Shown here piece by piece: positions 22,450 through 32,845 of a stretch of 64,000 nt of DNA; position 1 is the stretch's first letter; every line of letters begins with the position of its first letter. A program made the position numbers and the translations under genes. Origin of the DNA: Sepioteuthis lessoniana (Eukaryota > Mollusca > Cephalopoda > Myopsida > Loliginidae). The stretch is taken from assembly GCA_963585895.1 (NCBI GenBank), contig OY757934.1, forward strand, positions 40,947,354 through 41,011,353, given 5' to 3'. A model generated the notes under the pieces. The model ran no database searches and was not told the origin of the DNA. It saw only the letters and a program-made list of their open reading frames with translations.

Positions 22450-23137
22450 AAGGAATCTTGTCTGTTTTGGTGTGTACGTGTCGACATAACGTATAAAAGA
22501 GATGTCATTGTGCATTGAAATGACGAATACACTTTAATTTCTTGATAAGAAGTACTAAATTTACTTTTCTATTTTTACTGATCAAATGATATCATTCAAT
22601 TATTAAAAATCAATCAATATACTTTCTTCATAAGTCAATACAAAAAAGAAGAATAAAAAGGCAACAAATAAATAAATAAATAAATAAAGAACAAAACAAA
22701 AAATCTTTAATATTTTTCAACACCACCATGTTTAAATATTATACTGTTTTCATTCGTACAATTTCAATTTAATGCTTTTTCGAAAATTATTGTTTTGTAG
22801 TTTAACTCTAATTGTAAAAAAAAAAAGTTCTTTTTGGGAGAGAATAAAAAAAAAATGAGAAATTTTCAAACCAAGGGGTATGTTTTTAAAAACACTTTTA
22901 AATGTAAACTAAAAAAAGAATTGTAATGCGAAAAATTCTACATTTTTGATTCTTAGATTGTTTTTTTTTTATTGTAAGGCTGCATTTTTATTTTTTAGTT
23001 TCTTTTTGCTGCATATTTTGAGATTAAAAAGAATTAAACAAAAGCATTGTTCACCAATAACTCAAAAACAGACTTTTTAAACGAATACTTTTCCTATTTC
23101 TTAGAGAAAAATGCATAAATCTTTAATCAGTGAATAA
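22447..23137. other. Very AT-rich sequence, nothing recognised
   Basis: A- and T-run-rich DNA with (AAAT)n at 22671-22687. No coding or repeat family seen. Confidence 0.5.
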
Positions 23138-23540
23138 ATGAAAAAAAAAAAAAAAAGAAAAGAAAAGAACAAAGAAAAAAGAAAAAGAATAGGAAAAAGG
23201 AAAAAGGAAAGAACAAAGAAAAAAGAAAAAGAAAAGAAAAAAGGAAAGAAAAAGAAAAAGGAAAACAAAAGAAAAGAAAAAAGAAAAGAAAAGAACAAAG
23301 AAAAGAAAAAAAGAAAAGAAAAAAGAAAAAGAATAAAAAAGGGAAAGACAAAGGAAAAAAGAGAAAAAAAAAGAAAAAAGAAAAGAAAAAAAGGAAGAAG
23401 AAAAAAGATAAAAGGAAAAATAAAAATAAAAACGAAAATAGTAAAAAGAAAAAAGAAAAGAGAAAAGAAAAGAAAAAAGAAAAGACAAAAGAAAAGAAAA
23501 AAGAAAAAAGAAAAGAAAAAAGAAAAAAATAAAGGAAAAG
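23138..23540. repeat. 400-bp polypurine tract, (AAAAG)n-like
   Basis: Almost all A and G on the + strand, built from aaaag, aaaagg and aaaaag units with rare C or T. The Lys/Arg-rich 162-codon frame on + and the Phe/Ser-rich frames on - are translations of this tract, not genes. Confidence 0.95.
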
Positions 23541-24274
23541 ATATAAACTATTTACGGAATGAACAAATACTTTTTATTATAATACGCGAAATTTACCACA
23601 AAAAAGAAACATTTTTTAATTCTTAGTTCCTTTTTATTATTACAATTTTATAGAGTAAAAAAGAAAATAAATTAAACGAATACAATTTTTATCACTGTAT
23701 CTCAACAGGCTATAAGGAACTGAATTAAATTTTTTGCCATATTAAAAAAAAGTCTTTGGAAAATGAAATTATAATGTTTCAAACCATCATTACATTTTTA
23801 AAAAATAATATTTTAAATGTTAACAAAAAAGATCCCCAAAATATAATGCGTGAATTCTTAGATTCTTTTATCATTAAATTTTTAGAGGGTAAATGAAAAT
23901 TTGAATTAAGACCAAGCTGCTTTTTGGGAAATTTTCAATTAAAAAATTGTTCAGTAACTGCGCACTAATTCTAAAAAGTAAAAAAAAAAAAAGAAAAAAA
24001 AATTTTGAAGATAAAAAACAGAAAAGAAAATTATGAAAATGTTTTAAATCTTTCTCAAGTATAGGATAACGTATTTTTTTATATTATTTCAAATGTAAAA
24101 TAAAAATGAATCAAAAGAAAAAAAAATTAAATAAAAGAACACTTTCATTTGAATTAATAGGCGAAATATTTCAACAAATACATTTTTAATTCTTAGCTTA
24201 TTCCTCCTTTCTACGTTCTCTCTTACTCACCGGTGTCGCTAAAATCCTTTTAGTCCGGATATGGGTACTTTAGC

Positions 24275-24278
<4 letters not shown>
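23541..24278. other. AT-rich sequence, nothing recognised
   Basis: Many A runs and no coding or repeat-family signal. Confidence 0.5.
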
Positions 24279-24340
<62 letters not shown>

Positions 24341-24355
24341 GTTTGTGTGTGTGTG
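24279..24355. repeat. (CA)n(TA)n(TG)n palindromic microsatellite
   Basis: CA units, then TA, then TG, so one strand can fold back on itself. Confidence 0.9.
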
Positions 24356-24499
24356 GGTGAGTTCGTGCATCATCATTATCATTATCATCAATGCGTGCTG
24401 ATAGCATAGACTCCCTTGACTCCCACTCGCCATGCGTCCCTTCTAGTTATCGTTCTTGACAACTCCTCTTAGCAGCATCCAGTGTCTGTACAAAGCTGA

Positions 24500-24503
<4 letters not shown>

Positions 24504-24551
<48 letters not shown>
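24504..24551. repeat. (TA)n microsatellite
   Basis: About 23 TA units, just left of the PLE-derived flank of the RTE insertion. Confidence 0.95.
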
Positions 24552-24556
<5 letters not shown>

Positions 24557-24605
24557 TGAATTGAATTCATCCTTAAATGAATCTGAATTCTATATTTAGG
24601 TTTTT

Positions 24606-24617
24606 ATTATTTCATAT
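24606..24617. repeat. Left target-site duplication of the RTE
   Basis: attatttcatat, identical to 27452-27463. Confidence 0.85.
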
Positions 24618-25308
24618 TTTCGCCGTGACTATTCGGTGATCGGTGGACACACCCTCGAAAGAGGAGTATGCCTCGCAATTCATTGCACTATTTTTCCATT
24701 TCTTGTTTATAAGGACGTAGTCTATCTGAGCTTTAGTATTGTTCGCGTACGTGTATGTCCATAGTTTGCCCTCCCGTTTTTGGTAGTTTGTATTGAGGCA
24801 TGCTAATCTATTTTCTATCATGAAATCTGTTAGATGTTGCCCATTCCTATTTGACGTGTTGTGGAGGCTGTATTTATTGTTTCCGTTTTTCCCGATTTGG
24901 GCATTCATGTCTCCGCCAATGACTAACATGTTGTGTTTCGGGATGCTACGCACTAATGAGGATAACTCATCGTAGAAGGTGACTAGTTCAGTTTCTTCAC
25001 TAACATTGGTAGGGCTGTAGCAGGAGATGATTGTTGCTCTGGGGTTGCCGTTAAAAGTAGCTGCCATCATTCTAGGTTGTATTTTCTCAATGCTATTTAG
25101 CGTTTTTAATGTTCTAGGTCCTATAAGCAATCCTACCCCTCCTACTGCAGCGTTGACAGAGTTTTTCCATGCCGATACAGTGACGAGCGACCATCCATTG
25201 CCAGTTTCGTGATATTTGATATATTCGATGTGCGTGCATCTGTTTTCTTGTATGCATATTATGTCAATCTTATGTTCTACGGTCGATGCGATTAGCTCTG
25301 GTAGTTGT
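24618..25308 (-). pseudogene. RTE apurinic-like endonuclease domain (inverted 5' part)
   Basis: Open on the minus strand without internal stops (about 230 codons). Motifs in order: 'IDIICIQENR' (metal-binding Glu), 'GGVGLLIG', 'ATIISCYSPTN', 'VIGGDMNAQIG' (Asp/Asn), 'QIDYVLI' and 'STDHRIV' (terminal Asp-His). This is the exonuclease-endonuclease-phosphatase fold that nicks target DNA in RTE, CR1 and L1-type LINEs. The domain is nearly complete from 'RQLPELI', but the true N-terminus is missing at the inversion junction (about 25308). Its open frame and the identical TSDs indicate a fairly recent insertion. It is separated from its RT by the inversion, so no working ORF exists. Confidence 0.9.
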
Positions 25309-27434
25309 CGAAAAAACGCCAAACGAACAGAGACCACCAAACACTATGACTGGGCCCTTTTGAACAACAGAGATATAAGAGATAAATACGTATTAGAATT
25401 AAGAAACAGATTCGAAACACTACAAGAAAAGACGGAAAAAGTACACCAAACGACGAATATGAAAATTTCGTCAATGCGCACCTCGAGGCAGCATCGGAAT
25501 GCATTCCAACAAAACTCAAAACTAAATATAGAGTCCCATGGGAAACTTTAGCGCTGAGAGAAAAACGTGCACTAGTGAAAACAGCCTCCAAAAACTATCG
25601 AAAAACCCCACCAAACACTAATGCCTTAAAACTAAAAACGGCACAATATCAATTAGCAGGCATATATATAAAGGAACAGACAGAATACATTCAAAATCAG
25701 ATAGATAAGATTAGAGACTCGGTGGAAGATAGACAATCTAGGATAGCCTGACAAACAATAAACGAAGTGAGTAGAAGAAAGAACACAGCCAAAGCAAAAC
25801 TGAAAGCAGCAAACCAACAAGAAAGAATAAAACTGTGGAAACAGCACTTCGAAAACCTACTAGGAAACCCACCGAAAATAACACATGAACCAATCACCAG
25901 AATAATTAGTAAACAATTAGACATTAAACTAGGACCGTTCACACAAGAAGAACTCGATTCGGTTCCCAGAAAAATTAAAAATAGGAAAGCTGCAGGGCTG
26001 GACGAGATTCCCCCAGAAGTATGGAAGACCAGACAATTCGACGACATACTGCTCCGACACTGCAACGCAGTATACAATCAAAATCCGATAGATAGATGGA
26101 TGAAGGAATGCATACTCCCCTTCCCTAAAAAGGGGGACCTCGGATTAGCCAAAAACTACCGAGGCATAACACTTACATCCATAGCAGCCAAAATCTACAA
26201 TGCCCTACTACGAAACCGCATAGAACCCAAAATCGACAACATACTTAGGAAAAACCAAAATGGCTTCCGAAGAAATAGATCCACGACCTCACAAATATTA
26301 ACCATCCGTAGAATCCTTGAAGGTGTACGGGCAAAAAACCTACAAGCGACATTAATATTTGTCGACTTTACCAAGGCCTTCGATTCCATTCACAGAGGGA
26401 AGATGGAACAAATCCTACTAGCGTACGGCATACCTAAAGAAACCGTAGCAGCAATAACGATTCTCAATATAAACACTGAAGTAAAAGTACGATCACCAGA
26501 TGGAGACACCGAATACTTCGACATTGTAGCAGGAGTACTACAAGGGGACACGCTGGCCCCGTACCTCTTTATCATTTGTCTAGACTACGTACTTAGAACA
26601 TCGATTGACAAAATCAGAGAGAATGGCTTCGAGCTGACGAAGAAAAGAAGCAGAAGGTACCCCGCAAAAACAATTACCGACGCCGACTACACCGATGACA
26701 TAGCGATACTGGCAAATACACCCGACCAAGCTGAAACACTACTGCATAGTTTGGAACGAGCAGCCACAGGCATAGGCCTCTATGTTAATGCACACAAAAC
26801 GGAATATATATGCTATAATCAAACGGGGGACATCTCCACTCTAGAAGGAACCCCTCTTAAACTAGTAGACAAATTCACTTACCTAGGAAGCAGCGTCGAA
26901 TCAACCGAAAAGGACATCGAAACGAGGTTAACGAAAGCATGGACACCTATCAATAGGCTATCGATTATATGGAAATCAGACCTAACCGATAAAATGAAAC
27001 GCAGTTTCTTCCAGGCAGCGGTCATATCGATACTGCTATACGGGTGCACTACATGGACGCTAACAAAACGGCTGGAGAAGAAGCTAGACGGCAATTACAC
27101 AAGAAAGCTGCGTGCAATCTTAAACAAGTCCTGGCGGCAACATCCCACAAGACACCAACTGTACGACCACCTGCCTCCTATCACGAAAACTATTCAAGTT
27201 AGACGAACCAGACATGCAGGACACTGCTAGAGAAGCAGGGACGAACTCATAAGAGATGTACTCTTATGGACCCCCACATATGGCCGTGCAAAAGCAGGAC
27301 GACCAGCACGAACATACATTCAGCAGCTATGTGAGGATACGGGATGTTGTCCTGAAGACCTGCCTAGTGCGATGAACGATAGGGAGGAGTGGCGAGAGAG
27401 GGTCAGGGATATCCGTGCTACCAGCGCGACATGA
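25309..27434 (+). pseudogene. RTE reverse transcriptase and C-terminal region
   Basis: Linker from 'KNAKRTETTKHYDW', a frameshift near 25447, and a TGA in place of Trp at 25749-25751. Then comes a long open RT from 25767: 'NYRGITLTSIAAKIYNALL', 'NQNGFRRNRSTTSQI', motif A 'FVDFTKAFDS', motif B 'GVLQGDTLAPYLF', motif C 'DADYTDDIAIL' (YTDD; YADD is more usual), and 'KFTYLGSSV'. A TAG in place of Trp at 27228-27230 interrupts the end. The frame then continues through 'LLWTPTYG.AKAGRPARTYI' to a TGA at 27432-27434 that overlaps the (ATG)n tail, so there is almost no 3' UTR. Both nonsense changes are TGG to TGA/TAG transitions. The Asp pair of the active site is intact, but the ORF is broken and lacks its endonuclease in cis. 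Confidence 0.9.
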
Positions 27435-27451
27435 TGATGATGATGATGATG

Positions 27452-27463
27452 ATTATTTCATAT
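27452..27463. repeat. Right target-site duplication of the RTE
   Basis: attatttcatat, directly after the (ATG)n tail. Confidence 0.85.
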
Positions 27464-27670
27464 AATTGTACTCTACACGTGTTTTAGACTTCATGGTCTT
27501 CTTCAGGAGATTGATAATGGTTCGGGTAGTTTTAGGATCCCTTCCATTATAGTGAAATTTGTTTTGATAGGAGTGTAATCCCTTTTTTATTCCAGGATAT
27601 TAGTCTGAGAATGTTCTATAGAAGTTTATTGTCCATGAATATCTCTGGCCTCAGTAGATGTTTTTTGCAT
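27464..27670 (-). mobile_element. PLE 3' tail with degenerate hammerhead
   Basis: On the minus strand this region shares a PLE tail with 29361-29560 (+), e.g. 'agagatattcatggac' and 'cactcctatcaaaaca'. A hammerhead outline lies at 27471-27509: CTGAAGA (complement 27500-27506), stem II agac/gtct perfect, stem III acacgtgt. The GAA box has become AAA. The GIY-YIG fragment upstream on the same strand (28483-28700) fits a single minus-strand PLE. Confidence 0.65.
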
Positions 27671-27679
27671 ATATCAAAC

Positions 27680-28030
27680 TATATTCAAGTTAGACGAACC
27701 AGACATGCAGGACACTGCATGTCTGGTTATATATATATATAAGCATGTCGTCTGCATATGTGAATACATATGTCTGGTTATATATATGTAGCATGTCTGG
27801 TTATATATATATATATATATATATATATGGTTATATATATATATATATATAAGCATGTCGTCTGCATATGTGAATACATATGTCTGGTTATATATATATA
27901 TGCATGTCTGGTTATATATATATATATATATATATGGTTATATATATATATGCATATCTGGTTATATATATATATATATATATGGTTATATATATATATA
28001 AGCATGTCGTCTGCATATGTGAATACATTC
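27680..28030. repeat. TA-rich minisatellite abutting an RTE fragment
   Basis: 27683-27720 repeats about 38 bp of the RTE (27190-27227: 'ttcaagttagacgaaccag' and 'acatgcaggacactgc'). The following array repeats 'catgtctggttatatat' and 'aagcatgtcgtctgcatatg' several times (27717, 27769, 27851, 27902, 27954, 28001), with (TA)n spacers. The Tyr-Ile frames are not genes. Confidence 0.8.
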
Positions 28031-28345
28031 GCATACATACACGTACACCTATGTATACACACACCCGTGCACATATATTTTCAGGGTTGTTATTTTTTCC
28101 TTTCTCTCTCTCCCCTTTTTCTCTCTTCATCTCTCCGTCCCTCTCCGTCCCTCTCTCTCACTTTCTCTCTGTGTATACACACTTTCACATGAATGTATAC
28201 TTATATATTCATATATGTTTTTTCGATAGCAAGGGTTGAGTTTAATGTAGGTGAGAACGCATTTGACTCTATACAGATATTTTAATCTAGTCTGCGTGCG
28301 TATATCTTTGCTTGTGTCTGTAAGTGAAGTTGAAATCTGTTTGTG

Positions 28346-28347
28346 CG

Positions 28348-28380
<33 letters not shown>
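28346..28380. repeat. (GT)n microsatellite
   Basis: About 15 GT units. Confidence 0.95.
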
Positions 28381-28381
<1 letters not shown>

Positions 28382-28482
28382 GTTAGGCTCAGTTTAATGT
28401 TGGTTTAAATCTTATAAATTTTTTCTTTTATATAGAGTAACAAGTAGTCATCAATCTGGTATATTGGCATTATTTTATAGTC

Positions 28483-28700
28483 TTATTTGCTGCATTCATA
28501 ATGGTGTTTTGATACATAAAGTTTTCTATTTTCTAGTAATTTAATGCTACTTTTTGTAAAGAGACTATTGTTTGAGTTCAGCAAATGTATAACTTTTTTT
28601 GTTAAACATTCGATTATGTAGACTACGTTTAGTAAATTACAGCTTAGATTTCTATTTATTATGAATGTTGTTTTGAGGTTTTTGAAGGTATAGGATTTTC
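28483..28700 (-). pseudogene. PLE GIY-YIG endonuclease fragment
   Basis: The minus frame reads 'NLSCNLLNVVYIIECLTKKV', then 'SSIKLLENRKLYVSKHHYEC' and a stop near 28483. The 'N.(V/I)YIIEC' start and the 'KL.ENRKL.VSKH.YEC' block are typical of the GIY-YIG part of PLE-like retroelements. Only about 65 residues remain; the RT is missing. It continues leftward into the PLE tail at 27464-27670. Confidence 0.6.
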
Positions 28701-28757
28701 CTTCTATATATGTACATATGAGTATACATTTGTGTGAAAGTGCACGCGCATAGACAC

Positions 28758-28762
<5 letters not shown>

Positions 28763-28810
<48 letters not shown>

Positions 28811-28881
28811 GACAACATTCCCTGAAAATATATGTGCATACAGATTTGTGTCTACATGTGTATACGTGCAAGTATGCGAAT

Positions 28882-28945
<64 letters not shown>

Positions 28946-28975
28946 TCTCTTTCTCACACACACAGAGTACATACT

Positions 28976-29000
<25 letters not shown>
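28763..29000. repeat. (GA)n, (CA)n and (TA)n microsatellites
   Basis: (GA)n 28770-28804, (CA)n 28883-28943, (TA)n 28977-29000, with short unique spacers. Confidence 0.95.
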
Positions 29001-29008
<8 letters not shown>

Positions 29009-29011
29009 ATG

Positions 29012-29235
29012 TACCGGCTCATTGGTCTGGTGGGTAGAATGTTCGCCAATGGTCCGGGAGTTGCGTCATACCAAAGACTTTAAAAATAGTACTTGATACC
29101 TCATTGCTTAATACTCAGCAATATAAGGCATGTATCAATGGTAAAGTGGAGCAATCCCCTATACCTCGGTGTTGTAGCTATTGAAAAGGGAGCCTTCTGG
29201 TCGCCCTCAACTACGGTTGCTAACTTTACAACTTT
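29012..29235 (+). repeat. SINE family D copy
   Basis: From 'accggctcattggtctgg' through 'gtcataccaaagacttt', 'cagcaatataaggcatg' and 'cctatacctcggtgttgta' to 'ggtcgccctcaactacgg'. A short deletion has removed part of the B-box region. Confidence 0.75.
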
Positions 29236-29238
29236 ACT

Positions 29239-29239
<1 letters not shown>

Positions 29240-29283
<44 letters not shown>

Positions 29284-29306
29284 ATGTATATGTATATATA
29301 TATATA
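29240..29306. repeat. (TA)n(TG)n(TA)n microsatellite
   Basis: TA, TG, then TA repeats. Confidence 0.95.
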
Positions 29307-29307
29307 T

Positions 29308-29750
29308 GCATATATTTAAAACAAAAACGAAACAAAAAACATGCTTTTATATATGAAAAAAAAATCTGCAGTGACCAGAGATATTCATGGACTATTAACT
29401 CCGTAGGACTTTCAGAGATACAAATACTGGAATTAAAAACGGATCACACCCCTATCAAAACAATCATCATTATAAAGGAAGGGATCAAAGTCTACTTTAG
29501 CCGTTATCAATCTCCTAAAGAAAACATAAAACCTGAAATACGCGTAGAGCCGTGGCCTCCGCGATATATATTACCAGGGTAATAGCGACGGCCACGGTAG
29601 AGCACAGAGTTAATTTTCCATGAATACTTCTGGTCTCTGTTGATGCTTTTTTTTGTATAAATAAAAGCATGTTTTTTTTGTTTTTGTTTTAAATATATGA
29701 AATAATATAAACCTAAATATCATATTCAGATTCATTTGCTGACCTATTCA
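29308..29750 (+). mobile_element. PLE tail with a 95-bp inverted repeat and degenerate hammerhead
   Basis: 29308-29402 (from 'atttaaaacaaaaacg' through 'agagatattcatgga') matches the reverse complement of 29603-29697. Between the arms lie the PLE tail and a hammerhead outline at 29512-29549: CTAAAGA (should be CTGANGA), GAA at 29535-29537, stem I ctc/gag. The right end (29698-29740) matches the sequence left of the RTE at 24555-24617 in reverse orientation, so both loci are copies of one PLE 3' end. Confidence 0.65.
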
Positions 29751-29795
29751 TTAAAAAAAAAAAACAAACTTTTTTTCTCGCAGGACCAACAATAA

Positions 29796-29850
29796 TCTAT
29801 CTATCTATCTGTATGATTCTATTCATATCTATCTATCTATCTATCTATCG
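29796..29850. repeat. (CTAT)n microsatellite
   Basis: Two blocks of ctat units split by 'ctgtatgattctattcat'. Confidence 0.9.
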
Positions 29851-29939
29851 AGAGATGGTGTTAATGCAAATGACACTCAAAGAGGACGCCAGTATTGTGT
29901 ATTAACTTAGTATCTGTTCGTGTGGATGGACTTCTACTT

Positions 29940-30048
29940 AAGTCACCCTGCAAGTACCAGTTCTTGTTTGGTCATAGAAGTTAAGTAGCAATGAGCTTAT
30001 TTATTCTGAGATGGGTCACCACTTTTCAACAACAGGTACGGTAAAAAA
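29940..30048 (+). repeat. 5S rRNA-like SINE copy
   Basis: Contains 'agaagttaagtagcaatgag' (5S box A region: gaagttaagca) and 'gatgggtcacc' (5S box C: gatgggtgacc) at the right spacing. Its 5' part aligns with the copy at 50420-50511. Too diverged to be a 5S gene. Confidence 0.6.
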
Positions 30049-30400
30049 GAGTCCGATTGACCCCAAAGAATATAAATACATGCAAAAAACAATTGCCGAA
30101 CATCAAGCACGTACTGTAAATAATTGTTTAAAGAACAGCTAGTCAGACGAAATTTATAAAGCAATTTCATCAACGATAAATGAGAAAAGAATATTTTTCT
30201 TTAAAAGAGGTATTGCTTTGTTATGGGAGTGCGAGAAATAATTTAAAAAATTCACAGAATTTTGTTTGAGCTGTATACAATATGGTATAGGAAAAAAAAA
30301 CTTGCTTTAAAAATATTTAGTTCATTAATTACGGATGCTATTCAAGAGAAAACCACTCCCACACATATATAGGTAAATCAATAGATCTGCAATCTAATTA
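30049..30400. other. Unassigned AT-rich sequence
   Basis: No coding or repeat-family signal. Confidence 0.4.
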
Positions 30401-30407
30401 AAAAAAA

Positions 30408-30641
30408 GTTGGTTTCTTTGTTTAATGGCATATCAACTCTTTGTTGGTTATTTAAAGCCAAAGCCGTTCTCCTAGAAGAACAGTAGTCGTACTATTTAAC
30501 CCATAGTTGGGAGGATAAGGGGGTTCATACCTTTCCCAAGGGTATTTGCCCGAAAGTGAACGTAATAGCGCGACTAGAGTACGAACTCGCTTACTACGAT
30601 TCCGCAGTCCATCGCTTTAACCATTACACCACGAGGACACC
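30408..30641 (-). repeat. SINE family A copy, young subtype
   Basis: Very similar to the copies at 36398, 40959 and (inverted) 37928. All share 'aactctttttaggttattta'-type text and 'cagtccatcgctttaacc'. Confidence 0.85.
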
Positions 30642-30787
30642 TCACCAAAAAGTTTGTAGATTAGAGACGAGAAGTAATGGTCAATGAGCAGTCTATATGT
30701 GTGTGGGTGTTTTTGCGTATATATACATGTACGTATGAATATACGTGGGTGTATGTGTATGTCTCTCTTTCTCTCTTTCTCTATATA

Positions 30788-31071
30788 TACCAACTCCTCC
30801 GCACAAGCAGGATGCGACTCAAAGTGAATTTTTTAGCGGAGCTTAACAGGTTTGAATTCAGAGTTTTTCTTCTCCTAGACTGGCTGCCATACCAAGGCTA
30901 AAGAGCCCAATATGCCCTGCTATTTATCAATAGCTGGAGAGGAAATAGTTAGATTCATACCTTTCCTAAAAGTATTTATGCTATGTAAAATGCAAACAGC
31001 CTTGTCCAGAATTTGCACTCAGGTTACTGTGTCAATTTCCTACGATTGTAACTATTACATCACGAAAGCCA
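30788..31071 (-). repeat. SINE family B copy, complete
   Basis: Complement of the 3' end 'ccaactcctccgcacaagca', 'tagcggagcttaacaggttt', 'gctatttatcaatagctgga' and the head at 31050-31071. Confidence 0.8.
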
Positions 31072-31314
31072 CTTAATCTATCTATCTTCTTAAAAATATA
31101 TTACATAACAAATGTTAATGTTTCAGTATATTCTATTTTCGTGACAATGCATTTAATGGGATGAATGATCAGCCGGTCGTAGAGACTGGATATTCGACAT
31201 ACTAGAAAGCCGAGCTTACGCCACCACTTTTCTCTGTATCTTGTTACTTCAATATATCCTTAAACTTATACCGTGTTCTGAGTTATCTTTTCGTGCTCCC
31301 AAATTGGGTCCACA

Positions 31315-31445
31315 TCACATACCAAGGTTAAAGAGCACAGTCTGTCCAACTATTCACCCATATCTAGAAGGAGAATAGTAGGATACATATCTTTCCCAAG
31401 TGTATTAAAGCTATGTGAAATGCAATTGGCGTCGTCGAGGATTCT
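31315..31445 (-). repeat. SINE family B fragment
   Basis: 'ataccaaggttaaagagcac', 'actattcacccatatctaga' and 'aagtgtattaaagctatgtg'. Confidence 0.65.
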
Positions 31446-32415
31446 ATATGCATATATTCATTTACCTAAACTTTGTTTTCCGTAACAGCATTAAAACAAA
31501 TATCCCATGTGAGACAAATGTCATTTATCATATCCATACCTCTCCCAAAAGTGACAAAGATGAAAAAAATACTTGTCAAAAATTATGTGGTTTACCATGC
31601 TTCATACTATAAAAAAAATTACAAAACATTCACATTACCGCCTATCTTCGGATAAATATTTGCATATGGATCATATGTACAGTACTGGTAACCATTATTA
31701 GCACCCTTTCATTTTTTTTGTATATATTCAGAAATAAATGGAAAATAACCAAATTTGTTTAAACTTGTTTTAAAATTAGCGATTCTTTATGAATAATATA
31801 TTGTTTCATAAGATTCACTTTTTGTTTTTGTAAGGAGATATTCTATATCATATATTAAAATTTCATGATAATCAATAATTATGATCAGGACTGTACATAA
31901 AAGATATAGAAGTAGAGAATAATGAAGAAAAATCGATACTTAACTAACCCAAGAAATCAAGTTTGTTCGATGTTCACTGATTTTTTCCAATATCTTTAGC
32001 AATCGTTTTGCTAAAATATTAACTGTTGAAATACCATACACTTGGTATAAAGAAAAAAGAAACCACTGCTTGATGAGAAAAATAAAATAAAAAAGACACG
32101 AATAAACTTGATATTTTTGTTAACGTCAGTCGTTGTCAAGATGAAAATGGTTAAACAAATGGCTTTGATAAATCTTTATTATTAGCGTATTGTCATGCGT
32201 AAACAAAGAATACAAAAAAAAAATGAAAAAAAAACCCAAACAAAAAAAAAAAAACAACAAAAAACAACAACTAAAAATAAAACCCAAACCAACAAAATAA
32301 CTCAGCCATTCAGTCGTGACCAATCCTTCAACTCGTTTAAACTTAGAATTTTTTCACGTTCCAATTTCACGAATTTTAGACATTGGTAAGTTTATATGAT
32401 AATCAATTTGATTTG
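31446..32415. other. AT-rich sequence, nothing recognised
   Basis: About 1 kb with A-rich stretches (32210-32290) but no coding or repeat-family signal. Confidence 0.5.
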
Positions 32416-32625
32416 GCTGCTTTGTTTTATTTGAATGACAATCTTGGTGGGTTATTTAATCCTTGTTGAAGAACAGTAGTGTTACTATTTATTCCATAGC
32501 TAGTGGGGAAGAATAAAAAGGTTCATGCCTTTCTCAAGTGTATTAGTCCGAAAGTGAACGTAATAGCATGACTTGAGTTCGAACTCACAGTCCAGTACGT
32601 TAACCACTAGGCCACACGGACTCCC
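32416..32625 (-). repeat. SINE family A copy, diverged
   Basis: From 'ctgctttgttttatttgaat' to 'ccactaggccacacggac', with a small deletion in the 3' third. Confidence 0.75.
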
Positions 32626-32845
32626 TCCATATGATGATCGGTAAGGTTACAGTAGACCGTAGTAAAATTGAACAATTATAAATAAAAAGAATTCAAAGGC
32701 CAAATTGTAATAATAAATTAACAAATTAACATAAAACAAGACAGAAATAATTTCCATTCTGTGGATTCTCAATATTTTACTTTCAAAAATAAAATTGCTA
32801 TTAACAAAAACAAAGGATTTAACCCTGTACAACCTTACATCGGTT

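Larger units (their letters stand above)
24606..27463 (+). mobile_element. RTE-type LINE insertion with 5' inversion and 12-bp target duplication
   Basis: The insertion is bounded by attatttcatat at 24606-24617 and again at 27452-27463. Between the duplications, 24618-25308 carries the endonuclease domain on the minus strand and 25309-27434 carries the linker, RT and C-terminal region on the plus strand. The element ends in (ATG)n (27431-27451), the microsatellite-type 3' end usual for RTE elements. The endonuclease end 'STDHRIVTAKI' and the start of the plus part 'KNAKRTETTKHYDW' would be consecutive in an intact element. The copy was therefore inverted at insertion rather than rearranged later. 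It has landed in a PLE 3' tail. Confidence 0.9.

Noticed and set aside
23138..23626. 162-codon Lys/Arg-rich frame
   Set aside because: Translation of the polypurine tract; composition explains it fully.
27770..28239. Tyr/Ile-rich frames resembling membrane segments
   Set aside because: (TA)n translations.
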